Shown here in pieces: positions 19,486-28,310 of a DNA stretch of 64,000 bases (positions are counted from its first letter, which is position 1; each line of letters begins with the position of its first letter). Position numbers and translations under genes: made by a program. A model generated the notes under the pieces. That model was not told the DNA's origin, did no database searches, and saw only the letters and a list, made by a program, of their open reading frames with translations. The stretch comes from Maribacter luteus (GTDB taxonomy: Bacteria; Bacteroidota; Bacteroidia; Flavobacteriales; Flavobacteriaceae), in NCBI RefSeq assembly GCF_009674825.1, contig NZ_WKJH01000001.1:62001-126000 (forward strand), given 5' to 3'.

Positions 19486-20394
19486 TCAACAATAATCTTT
19501 GTAAGTTTTTTTAAACCAAAGCAAAATTTCAAAAAGCCCAAATCGCAATGATTCCAATGCATAGTTTGATATCATATAAACATCATTATCCTGATTTTCC
19601 AAATAGTGGATATAAGATCCACAAGTATAATATATCCATTCATGTAAGTTCTTTATTTCTTTTGTTTGATAAACCATTGATGTTGGTTTCCACCCATTAT
19701 CTTTTGAAACATTACCGGATAAATGTTTTAATATATTATTTAAAGAATCATTGGCATTCGGAATAACTCTAATTGTTTGTAATCGCATTAGACAACTTTC
19801 ATGCACACTACGAATATTTGTAAGCACGCCTTTTAATTCAGAAGTATTCGAGGGTAAGGAATCAATTATAAGATGTAACACTTGGTTTTCAACATCATCG
19901 TTTAGATAGCCAAGTTCGAAGATTTCAAATATCTCCTGATTATTCTGACGAGCTTGGGTTTCTGGTAGCTTATCTGCCTCCTGAATCATTTGGGTCCAAA
20001 GATTTTCATACTCTTTTTCGTCCCCGAGTTTATCAAAGACTTTCCCGTCTTTAAAAGCAGCTGCATATTTATTTTCCTCTTTTGTGAAAGAGTCCTGCCC
20101 CGATAAAATATACCAAGGCAATTTTTTACGTACCTCTAACCGCAGTAAAGCCTTAGCAACTTTACCCATTGCCGCATCTTGGGTAGGTTTGCCTTTTTCT
20201 GAAGGGGTCTCATAAAAAATACCGTCTAACAATGCAGCGTCATAGGCTTCTATATTTTGCTCAAGTTCGGCAATACCCTCTTCTGCATTACTATATCCTA
20301 CCAGGGTTATACCTTTCAAATGAGCACTTTCCCTAATGCGCTTACGTTCTAAATGTTCGTCATCAAACCATATGACCTTGTACCGTTTCATCAT
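19486..20394 (-). CDS. Response-regulator-like receiver protein with unknown C-terminal domain
   Basis: A 302-residue protein. Residues 1-140 show the receiver pattern: acidic pair DD at 11-12 (FDDEH), phospho-acceptor candidate D57 (ALLDG), S98 (LSGQD) and K122 (VFDKLGD). All four conserved positions are in the right order. Residues about 145-302 look helical and carry no known DNA-binding or enzyme motif. The ATG overlaps the kinase-fusion stop by four bases (ATGA), so the two proteins are made together and are the likely phosphorelay pair. The output is unknown: it could control promoters, the restriction complex or a partner. The receiver call is by motif. It could still be a degenerate receiver that binds without phosphorylation. 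Confidence 0.75.
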   Translation of the reverse strand: MMKRYKVIWFDDEHLERKRIRESAHLKGITLVGYSNAEEGIAELEQNIEAYDAALLDGIFYETPSEKGKPTQDAAMGKVAKALLRLEVRKKLPWYILSGQDSFTKEENKYAAAFKDGKVFDKLGDEKEYENLWTQMIQEADKLPETQARQNNQEIFEIFELGYLNDDVENQVLHLIIDSLPSNTSELKGVLTNIRSVHESCLMRLQTIRVIPNANDSLNNILKHLSGNVSKDNGWKPTSMVYQTKEIKNLHEWIYYTCGSYIHYLENQDNDVYMISNYALESLRFGLFEILLWFKKTYKDYC

Positions 20395-23009
20395 TCTTCT
20401 AGTATTGGAAAATTAAAATTAAATGTAGTAACATATTCACTTTTTGTTAAAGGATATTTTCTTCCAAAAACCATTATATTATTACTTTCTTGTTGTTTCT
20501 CCGGCCAAAGTTCATTGGATAAAAACCAATCGGCCTTATGTTTTTTCACTATTTCATTCACTAACCAAAGACCAAAACCATCCCCTTTTTTAGAACTATT
20601 ACCATATCCCTTTTTTTTAAGATCATCCAATGAAATGTTCTTTGGTAAAGGTTCACCCGTATTAGAAACTGTGAAACAAATTCTTTTGGTATCTGCACCA
20701 TCATCAATTCCCCAAACAAAAATTTCAATTTTGCCTTTTTCATTGATAAAAGCATGTTTAAAGGCATTATCAATCATATTATCCAGTAAAGAATTGATTA
20801 ACTCCTTATTTCCTAAAACATACTCAAAATCAGCACTGGGATAGCTTCTGAAAAAATCTTTATCAAAATCAAATTCAATAAAATATCCTAAAGCCGATGA
20901 GTTTTCACTTTTACGCATTACATATTCTTCAATATGCTTTAATAAGTTTAATTTATGTAGTTTCTTTTGTTCTATTCTTTGGGATGAACTGAGTTTATTC
21001 GCAATTGTTTCCAATATGACTGCAAAATGCTTTTTTGAATCTTCTACATGCTCCCCAAGGGTATATAAATGGTCTTCTGAAACTTTTGTGTTCAATATTT
21101 CCGGCATCTCCTGATTGGATATATTCTTTAAGATAATATCAATATTTTTAAGCGCATGTCCTAAATCGGAAAGAGGGCCGGCAACTGTATGTCTTAAATA
21201 TGAGTTTTGTTCAATGATATCCGTTTCTAGGTTGTCCAACTTCTTTTCTAAACCTTGAATCATACCAATTTCCTGAAGCTGTTCCTTTAGTGGTGGCAGG
21301 TTTATTTTGATTTTCAGAAAATCTTCTTTTCGTAATCTAAGTACAGTTCCCTTTACCAAAATATTCAACTGTTCTTTAACCATGGGTGCATTCAAAGCTC
21401 TTACCAACCAGTATTTATTTACTTGTTTTTCATCAATGCTAAAGGCTAATACATCATTTGAAATATGAACCAAGGTATTTCTAGCGGGCAAAAAAGAGGT
21501 CTTAAGTTTTGTTCCTATTAAAGAAACCAGAAACACATCCTTATTTATAAACTTTCCGCTTTTTACATCCTTTTTATCCAAAGATTCAATATTTACATCA
21601 AAATCTTTTTGATCATTTTTTAAATCTTTAGAAGAAATATGCTTCGTTGAAATAAAAGGTACTTTGTGCTGATAGCTAACTTCATCCTCATTTTCAAAAT
21701 ATTCTATGGCTTGTTTAAAAGTTAATGTATCAACAATATTCAGGAACTCAATTAAAGGGGTTCCTTTTACCTTATTTAGCCAATATCTTTTTACGTCTAA
21801 GTAATAATGATTTTCAGCTATAACGTCTTGATTGATCAATTCAGGTAATAATGTTCCTTCAGGAATATATCCCACATGAGGTTTTTTATTAGGTTTTAGA
21901 ATATCCCATATCTCTTCTAACAATCCTTCAGGATAAAAAACCTTATCAAAACGATTTAAGTCGGTAACAAATTCAGAACCATGAAAAAATGCAACTTTGC
22001 CCTTGTTGATTTTATCTTTATTAAGTAATAAAACGGCAAAAGGAATATTTGTTTGCATTAAAAGCCCCCCGGGGAATGATATTACAGCTTCAAGGAAATC
22101 ATTTGCAATAAGATGTTTCCTAATTTGTTCGTCCTGCTGTCCAAATAAGAAATTTATAGGAACAATGGTAATTAACTTACCATCCGGTTTAAGGAGCTTT
22201 ATACCCTCCAGAATCATGAAGTGTTCTACCGATTTAATACCTGAAAAATTAACTTTATGATTAATGTCCAATGGGAGTCTAAAAGGAGGGTTTGAAACCA
22301 CCAAATCAAATTTTTTGGTAGACGGCCAAGAATTAAAAGTATCCACTTCAAGAAACTCACTATTGTTGAGTAGTCCATGAGCATTTAATCGTAAAATAGC
22401 TACGGCCCAGGTCAAACGAGTAATTTCATGACCTAAGTAGGTTTGGTTTTGAGTAAGTTCAATACCAAAAGTCGCCAAGCCCCCAAAAGGATTAAAGACT
22501 TCCGCACCTTTTTTTAAATCAGCCAATTGCATCAAAAACCACCCGATTTCTTTAGGCAGTACAAATTCACCGACTTTTTTCCCTTGTGAAGCAACAATAT
22601 GTTCTAGCAATGAGTCAAAAACCACACTAAAATCAGCTTTTTCCAAAAGTGGCCAGAAATCATCTCTCAATGGATATATCAAATAATCGATTAAAGGATA
22701 TTTTTTAGAAATCAAAGAATTGAAAACTTCATTGACCTCTATGAAAATTGCTTTGTCCTCAGGGACATTGTGTAACTCTAATCTTTGCTTCTCATAATAT
22801 TGGTCCAAACTATTGTTCTCTTCTTGGAATAGAGTATTTTGATCTTGAAGGTTGGTCCTTTCTGTAATAACTTTAAGCTGGATTCCTTCTTTTTTACAAG
22901 TTATCAGATACAAAAGAAGATAAAGGTCTTCTGTTGGCACTCCCTGATTTCGAAAATTCGAAACCAACTTTATAACACTTTCTTTAATTATATTTTCCAA
23001 AACGTTCAA
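20391..23009 (-). CDS. Fusion of type I DNA methyltransferase, HsdS-like recognition domain and histidine kinase
   Basis: An 872-residue protein with three parts. Residues about 130-400 are HsdM-like: GEFVLPKEI, then FNPFGGLATFGIEL at 172-185 where HsdM has DPACGTAG, and NPPF at 240-243. Residues about 405-575 look like one HsdS recognition domain ending in the hallmark INLPPLKEQ. A coiled coil follows, then an H-box-like YLRHTVAGPL with H607, and a GHKL ATPase with an N-box (LLDNMIDNAFKHAF, near 740-753), SNTGEPLP and GDGFGLWLVNEI near 810-821. The methylase motif I is altered, so activity is uncertain. The HsdS spacer helix runs straight into the kinase dimerisation helices. It overlaps the receiver gene by four bases. 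A sensor that reads DNA or its methylation and signals by phosphorylation is my inference; I know of no described example. Confidence 0.85.
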   Translation of the reverse strand: MNVLENIIKESVIKLVSNFRNQGVPTEDLYLLLYLITCKKEGIQLKVITERTNLQDQNTLFQEENNSLDQYYEKQRLELHNVPEDKAIFIEVNEVFNSLISKKYPLIDYLIYPLRDDFWPLLEKADFSVVFDSLLEHIVASQGKKVGEFVLPKEIGWFLMQLADLKKGAEVFNPFGGLATFGIELTQNQTYLGHEITRLTWAVAILRLNAHGLLNNSEFLEVDTFNSWPSTKKFDLVVSNPPFRLPLDINHKVNFSGIKSVEHFMILEGIKLLKPDGKLITIVPINFLFGQQDEQIRKHLIANDFLEAVISFPGGLLMQTNIPFAVLLLNKDKINKGKVAFFHGSEFVTDLNRFDKVFYPEGLLEEIWDILKPNKKPHVGYIPEGTLLPELINQDVIAENHYYLDVKRYWLNKVKGTPLIEFLNIVDTLTFKQAIEYFENEDEVSYQHKVPFISTKHISSKDLKNDQKDFDVNIESLDKKDVKSGKFINKDVFLVSLIGTKLKTSFLPARNTLVHISNDVLAFSIDEKQVNKYWLVRALNAPMVKEQLNILVKGTVLRLRKEDFLKIKINLPPLKEQLQEIGMIQGLEKKLDNLETDIIEQNSYLRHTVAGPLSDLGHALKNIDIILKNISNQEMPEILNTKVSEDHLYTLGEHVEDSKKHFAVILETIANKLSSSQRIEQKKLHKLNLLKHIEEYVMRKSENSSALGYFIEFDFDKDFFRSYPSADFEYVLGNKELINSLLDNMIDNAFKHAFINEKGKIEIFVWGIDDGADTKRICFTVSNTGEPLPKNISLDDLKKKGYGNSSKKGDGFGLWLVNEIVKKHKADWFLSNELWPEKQQESNNIMVFGRKYPLTKSEYVTTFNFNFPILEE

Positions 23010-23149
23010 ATCTTTTACTCTATGATAATTAATCTTAACCTTTTAAATGCTGAGGGTTATTTAATATAATTGGAATATGCAATACCTCTATTAATTTTTT
23101 AGTTTTAAAACTTGATTTTATTTACCGAAGCACATATCTAAAACAAAGG

Positions 23150-23168
23150 TGTGCATATTGTGTGCATT
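23150..23168. promoter_or_regulatory. Candidate WYL-regulator operator before the kinase fusion
   Basis: TGTGCA-N7-TGCATT, 10 of 12 arm positions like the palindrome at 24198-24216 with the same spacing. It lies between the WYL stop at 23178 and the fusion ATG at 23009, about 140 bases upstream of that ATG. This is the weakest of the four matches and also reads as a direct repeat of GTGTGCAT. Confidence 0.4.
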
Positions 23169-23177
23169 CTTTCTGCA

Positions 23178-24179
23178 TTAATCATAGTGCTTTTTACATT
23201 CTATAAGCCTAAATCTAATTTTATCTCTAAAATATTCGGGGGAAAGCACCTCTATATCATCACCATAAGACAAAATTAATTTCTCTAATTCAAAATTTGG
23301 TATTACTTCTAATGTCATATAAACATACTCGATATCGGTGTGTTTCTTTTTTTGTGAGCCATGTAATGGTTTTGTTTCAATATAAGGCCAGAGCTTCTTA
23401 GAAACTTTCATCTCAATAGTCTCAACCCTACCTTCTTTAATCGTCACCCCGATAACATCCTCAAAGTACTCTTCAAAGTTTATTTCGGTTTCCTCATAGA
23501 GCAATTCGATTTCTTTTATCTCCATAATCCTATCTAAAGGATAGTTGGTTAAACTTTTATAATCCGGATTACGCCCAAAAAGAAACCATCTTGAGTTGAA
23601 CTGCTTTAAATGGTAAGGAAAGAAATTAATGGTGAATTTATCTTTATCAAAAGGTTTATATGTAATCTCAATTGCCTTTTTATGATTAATGCTATTGAAG
23701 AGTTGCCCTAAAAACTCTAATCCCTTTAGATAAGGATTGTTTTCAAAAGACATGATATCATTTTGGGTTTCACCCAACATAAATGTTTGGTCCAACTTTG
23801 GCAATAACTCGTTAACCCATTCAAATTGTGGCATACCCTTAAATCTTGATAGTACCAACATGGCCGATTTTAATTGCTCTGCTTCAAGTTCATTTATAGG
23901 GTTATTGCTTATGGAAAAACTAGGATCTGCATAACTGTAATATGTATTTCGACCTTCTTTTATCTTTTTAAATTCAACCCCATATCCTTGACTGGATTCC
24001 ATGAATCGAATGTCTTCGTATAATTGTCTCTTCTGTATACCCTCAGAATTAGGGTTGTATTCTAAAAGAGCTTTGTTACAAACTTCTAAAAGGGTGGTGA
24101 TATTATATCTCCGACCCGGATTAGAAAAGCATCTGTCTAGGGCTTGATAACGAATAAGTGCATTTTTATTGATAGGCAT
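23178..24179 (-). CDS. WYL-domain transcriptional regulator
   Basis: A 333-residue regulator. Residues about 1-95 contain a winged-helix-like DNA-binding region (ITTLLEVCNKAL, RQLYEDIRFMES). The WYL domain lies at about 150-230, with SRWFLFGRNP where the family has its WYL signature. A C-terminal extension follows (about 235-333). Proteins of this design, such as BrxR and CapW, repress defence operons and are released by a ligand or damage signal. A perfect palindrome lies 19-37 bases upstream of its ATG, so it probably controls itself, and similar sites occur before three other genes of the island. It is the first gene of the minus-strand block. Confidence 0.9.
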   Translation of the reverse strand: MPINKNALIRYQALDRCFSNPGRRYNITTLLEVCNKALLEYNPNSEGIQKRQLYEDIRFMESSQGYGVEFKKIKEGRNTYYSYADPSFSISNNPINELEAEQLKSAMLVLSRFKGMPQFEWVNELLPKLDQTFMLGETQNDIMSFENNPYLKGLEFLGQLFNSINHKKAIEITYKPFDKDKFTINFFPYHLKQFNSRWFLFGRNPDYKSLTNYPLDRIMEIKEIELLYEETEINFEEYFEDVIGVTIKEGRVETIEMKVSKKLWPYIETKPLHGSQKKKHTDIEYVYMTLEVIPNFELEKLILSYGDDIEVLSPEYFRDKIRFRLIECKKHYD

Positions 24180-24197
24180 ATGTAAATGTAAAAAACT

Positions 24198-24216
24198 TGT
24201 GCACTAACAGTGCACA
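24198..24216. promoter_or_regulatory. Perfect palindrome before the WYL gene, likely its operator
   Basis: TGTGCA-CTAACAG-TGCACA. Counting inner bases, the perfect arms are TGTGCACT and AGTGCACA around AAC. It is centred about 28 bases upstream of the WYL ATG. It is the best copy of a motif repeated at 11937, 19461 and 23150. Autorepression through such a site is usual for WYL regulators of defence systems; here it is inferred. Confidence 0.65.
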
Positions 24217-24593
24217 GTATAAACAATATTTGTAATTATAAATTATACCAAAAACAAAGATATGCTAGTTAAATAAGTATAATCTCCGTTCCATGAGGCC
24301 TTTAATTTGTTCGTTTTTTATAATCTATTAGACTAAAAAATGCTATCCCAAGTTGTTTTTTTGGAATTTGAACTACCTATTAAAGGATTGGCAAACTTTA
24401 TGTTGAACTATTATTAAGGATAGGGTAAGTTTACCACTCCAAGTCCTATTGTGTAACAATGAACCTTAATTTCCCCGAATCTACTTCTTAAAATCGTATA
24501 GATAAAATTCAAGATTTATTATCTTTAAATTTAGAAACTTTTTGGTTATAAAATGCGTCTGTAAAGTATCCCAAAAAATGAACAAAATTAATA
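24217..24593. other. Divergent intergenic region between WYL and RecQ genes
   Basis: About 375 bases separating the two divergent blocks of the island. Apart from the WYL palindrome at its left edge I see no gene, tRNA or strong hairpin. A TAAATTTAG at about 24525 is a possible poor -7 box for the RecQ gene. An 11-codon reading frame from ATG 24578 ends at 24613, overlapping the GTG start of the RecQ gene. It may be a leader or chance. Confidence 0.4.
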
Positions 24594-27500
24594 GTGCATG
24601 TAACGAGGATTGACTTTAGCTCTAATCAATTATACTATATTAATCTGTGCCCAATGTTTAGTTTAAAAGCAGCCTATTACACGGAAGAAGTCAACCAGTT
24701 TCTTACAGGTTTTGTAGAGCCGGTTATATTAAAAGAACTAACCCATGAATTAAGTGGGTTTACGGTGCACAATGGCCCCAATTACATAGATAAGGATAAC
24801 CTGCCCCCATTGTACAAAGTAGCTTGGAACCTGCTTAACCGTGGCAACCATACCCGGGCATCATTACATTTAAGTTCATATTTGCTAAAGAAGTATTTTG
24901 GGGAGGAGTTATCCAAATTCAACACCGCTAAACCCGTTATTACTGCAGCCTCTATTACATTTGATGTAGACATAGACCCTGTTGAACTTACCCAGTTTAT
25001 AGAGGCCATACCGCTTCTAAAAGAAGAGGAAACCGTAGGTTGGGGTAGTTTCTATAGTAATATATATCAGTATATTAATAAAATCACCTTGTTTGCCCAA
25101 TTACATAAAACCATGCTATTTTGTCTTTTGGCAGACCCAAAACCTACCCATTTCATAATCAAGGGCCTGTCACAAGAAGAAACAGATCTTTTGCAAGAAG
25201 ATTTAAATCTTCTCTTTACCGCTCTAAACAACCTAATTGGGCCAGAAGAAACCCCGATTGCATTTTTAGGGGAAAATTCGTTGAACAATAGCGTAACGAT
25301 TAACTGTGAAAGCAATAACGGGGAAGATATTTACATCAGCAATGATTATGAAAAGAAGAATCATCTTCCCTTTACTTTTTTGTTTGACAGAAGAATACAA
25401 TACGCCCCCCTAGGCACATTATTGGAAGAAGAGGTAGAAGGTGCAAATGGCAACATACAGACCCAACGGTTTATCTATGACGCACCTGAGAAAGAGGAAG
25501 CCATACACTATTTTTTACAGAACATTTTTAGAAAGTCGGGCTTTAGGCCTGGCCAAGAGTCCATTATTAACAGGGCGCTTCCGGGACAAGACGTAATTGG
25601 CCTTTTACCCACCGGTGGTGGTAAGTCGCTAACCTTTCAGATCTGTGCTCTACTACAACCGGGTGTAACCGTGGTGGTAGACCCGATAAATTCTTTAATG
25701 AAAGACCAGTATGATAAGCTTCTGGAAAACGGTATTACCAATGTAAACTTCATCAACTCTTTTGATGACAAAGATACTCGGGATGTCAAATTTAAAGAAT
25801 TGCAAAAAGGAAATACGCTCATAGTCTTTGTTTCCCCGGAGCGTTTTCAGATGCAAAACTTTAGGACTACCCTTGCTGCCAGTAAAAACACAGGGGTGTA
25901 TTTTAGCTATGCGGTTATAGATGAAGCGCATTGCGTGTCGGAATGGGGCCATGATTTTAGGCATGTCTACCTAAACTTGGCAGAAAACCTTAGAAGACAT
26001 TGCCCAACCAAAAACCAGGACCTTACCTTTTTTGGATTAACCGCCACGGCTTCTTTTGATGTGTTGGCAGATGTACAAAGAGAATTGGGGCTTGCAGATG
26101 AGGCGGTTGTTACGTTACCCGCAGAAGCCATTGACCGTAAAGAGTTAAATTTTAAAATACTTTCTGTAGATCTGAATATAGAGGAGAATTTGGTGTTTCA
26201 TGAAAGGGAACGGCAATTGGCTCATGTAAAATACCCCGTTTTACATCAGTTTTTAGAAGATATGCCCAATAGTATTGCGCAACTGGAGGCCCAATATGGG
26301 TTAATAGGTACTAATGGTGAATTTTATGGTGATACAGATGGCAGGTATAAAAATGCAGGGGTAATTTTTTGTCCGTCCAAATCGGATAAGTTGGCCAGTG
26401 GTGTACTTCACCTTAAAAATGGTAGAGGTAATGAGTTTAGGGGCTTGAATAGTTTACCTTTCTTAAACATCTCCACCTTTTTTGGTAGTGGAAATGATGA
26501 CAGTATAGCCAATAAAAAAGTAGATGAAGCAGCAAAGGAATCACTGGGAAACCAGAATGACTTCCTAAGAAACAAGTCCAACCTCATGTTGGCCACCAAG
26601 GCCTTTGGCATGGGGATAGATAAGCCCAACATTAGATATTCCGTACACTACAGTTTTCCTAATTCCGTAGAAAGTTTTTATCAAGAAGCTGGTAGGGCCG
26701 GTAGGGATAGGCAACCCTCACTTTGTACCATTTTATACCATCCTCTGGATGCAGAAATGAATATAGAATTTTTCAGGAACGGCTTTAGGGGAGAACAAAG
26801 GGAAAAAGAAATTATAGACGAACTTCTAGACCAAGTACAGTATGAAGATGAGTTCTTTGTAAAACTATTTGCAGCAAAAATTAAAGAGAAGTTCAATGAG
26901 GTAAATGCTGTAAAACTATATAATGACAGATATGTTCGTTTTTATGGGCCTTATAAGGCGGTGGCAGAAGACCGAATTCAAATAGGTCTTTTGGACTTGG
27001 AGCGCAATTTAAGGAGTTATGACAATTCCACAAAAAATTTCAAAAGAGACAAAGCAGATGAAATATTAAGTTTTGCTAGAAAAATACTAAAGGAACTTTG
27101 TCCGGATGGTGAGTATTTGAAATGGTTTAAAAGCAAAAAGGCAGATGGTATTAAAACCTTGATAGAAAAAAAACAATCTGATAGATACACACTAATTATT
27201 GGATTTAATAATGATGTTATTTCTAGAATTACAGAGGTTATAAAAAGTCAGGGCTATCCTGGATTCAAGGATAAAATTGTAACAGCAGCTTATAGTTTCA
27301 CCTCTGGGCCAGAGGATTTGGTAGAAAATTTGTACAAAAAATATAGAAGTGCCAAACACCAAGAAAATATAAATGGACCGGATGAGCTCTTACTGAACCC
27401 GGACACTATTACTTTTATCAAGAATAATTACCATCGAATAAGAAACATAGCAGACACCCAAAGGGCAATATACAGACTGAACCTACTAGGTATTATAGAT

Positions 27501-28310
27501 GATTATGTCATTGATTATTCAGAAAGGGCCATAGAGGTAAGGTTCAAGGCCAAAAGTGATAAAGAATATTTAACCAATTTTGAGATGTATCTAAGAAGGT
27601 ACTTGGGTATAGAGACCTCTAAAAAATGGTTGTCAAAAGCAAAACGACAAGGAAAGGAAAACATTTTAATCGGGGTAATGTACACCCTTATAGAATTTAT
27701 CGAGAGTGAAGTAGCCAAAAAACGGGAACGCTCTATAAACTACATGCAGCAATTGTGTGAGGTGTATTTAGAAGTCGGTGAACGGGAGTTCCGTGACAGG
27801 ATGATTCGATATTTCACTTCTAAGTACGCCAGAACCGATTATTTACCCGCGGATACGGATAACGGCCGTAAAGCAAATTGTGACATTGTTAAAAAGTATA
27901 TTGGCTTTATAGACAACCCTCCTGATGGTTTAGGAGGTCAAATAGACAACGCCAAACACCTTCGTGGCGCATGCGATAACTTGAGGATAAATATGAAAGA
28001 AAATGCCAGCATAGATTTATTAACGGCATTCAGTCTTTTTGCACTAGAGTTAAAACAAGAAGATACGCTCACAAGTGCCCAAGAGAAACCTTTGGTGAAG
28101 CAAGCAAAAGAATTATATCAAAATGGGTTTAAACAAATGCTCAGGATAGATTCTTGGGATAGCGTTTTAGTGTTAATTGAAATTTTTAATACCAAAGTAT
28201 TGGATTTCAATTCTGCTGTGCGACCCATGTTAGAAGATTTATCATTAGAAATTTTGACCAATAGAACCAATTTCCAATTAACAAAGCTTATACATAAACT
28301 TACAGCATAA
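24594..28310 (+). CDS. Large RecQ-like DNA helicase
   Basis: Up to 1238 residues. The first 300 residues have no family I recognise. The RecQ core follows: FRPGQESII (about 320), Walker A PTGGGKS near 338, DEAHCVSEWGHDFR from about 442, GLTATAS, then a long insert before KAFGMGIDKPNIR and QEAGRAGRDRQ near 700. The C-terminal half (about 740-1238) is helical and does not show a clear RQC or HRDC domain, so this is not a housekeeping RecQ of about 600-700 residues. The start is uncertain: GTG 24594 is the first possible codon after an in-frame stop, and ATG 24654 is the next choice. The stop overlaps the next ATG by one base (TAATG). Its position in the island and its partner suggest a defence role, which is inferred. 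Confidence 0.85.
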   Translation: MHVTRIDFSSNQLYYINLCPMFSLKAAYYTEEVNQFLTGFVEPVILKELTHELSGFTVHNGPNYIDKDNLPPLYKVAWNLLNRGNHTRASLHLSSYLLKKYFGEELSKFNTAKPVITAASITFDVDIDPVELTQFIEAIPLLKEEETVGWGSFYSNIYQYINKITLFAQLHKTMLFCLLADPKPTHFIIKGLSQEETDLLQEDLNLLFTALNNLIGPEETPIAFLGENSLNNSVTINCESNNGEDIYISNDYEKKNHLPFTFLFDRRIQYAPLGTLLEEEVEGANGNIQTQRFIYDAPEKEEAIHYFLQNIFRKSGFRPGQESIINRALPGQDVIGLLPTGGGKSLTFQICALLQPGVTVVVDPINSLMKDQYDKLLENGITNVNFINSFDDKDTRDVKFKELQKGNTLIVFVSPERFQMQNFRTTLAASKNTGVYFSYAVIDEAHCVSEWGHDFRHVYLNLAENLRRHCPTKNQDLTFFGLTATASFDVLADVQRELGLADEAVVTLPAEAIDRKELNFKILSVDLNIEENLVFHERERQLAHVKYPVLHQFLEDMPNSIAQLEAQYGLIGTNGEFYGDTDGRYKNAGVIFCPSKSDKLASGVLHLKNGRGNEFRGLNSLPFLNISTFFGSGNDDSIANKKVDEAAKESLGNQNDFLRNKSNLMLATKAFGMGIDKPNIRYSVHYSFPNSVESFYQEAGRAGRDRQPSLCTILYHPLDAEMNIEFFRNGFRGEQREKEIIDELLDQVQYEDEFFVKLFAAKIKEKFNEVNAVKLYNDRYVRFYGPYKAVAEDRIQIGLLDLERNLRSYDNSTKNFKRDKADEILSFARKILKELCPDGEYLKWFKSKKADGIKTLIEKKQSDRYTLIIGFNNDVISRITEVIKSQGYPGFKDKIVTAAYSFTSGPEDLVENLYKKYRSAKHQENINGPDELLLNPDTITFIKNNYHRIRNIADTQRAIYRLNLLGIIDDYVIDYSERAIEVRFKAKSDKEYLTNFEMYLRRYLGIETSKKWLSKAKRQGKENILIGVMYTLIEFIESEVAKKRERSINYMQQLCEVYLEVGEREFRDRMIRYFTSKYARTDYLPADTDNGRKANCDIVKKYIGFIDNPPDGLGGQIDNAKHLRGACDNLRINMKENASIDLLTAFSLFALELKQEDTLTSAQEKPLVKQAKELYQNGFKQMLRIDSWDSVLVLIEIFNTKVLDFNSAVRPMLEDLSLEILTNRTNFQLTKLIHKLTA

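Noticed and set aside
19486-23009. Detocs or an ordinary two-component system
   Set aside because: No purine nucleoside phosphorylase effector and no sensor of the usual membrane or PAS type. The kinase carries a methylase and recognition domain instead.
20391-23009. Assembly or frameshift artefact joining hsdM to a kinase
   Set aside because: The frame is continuous through the HsdS-like domain and coiled coil into the kinase, and the next gene overlaps it in normal ATGA style, so a real fusion is more likely.
8464-24179. BREX system
   Set aside because: A WYL regulator, methylases and an ATPase are present, but no PglZ-type phosphatase, BrxC-like or BrxL gene is seen.
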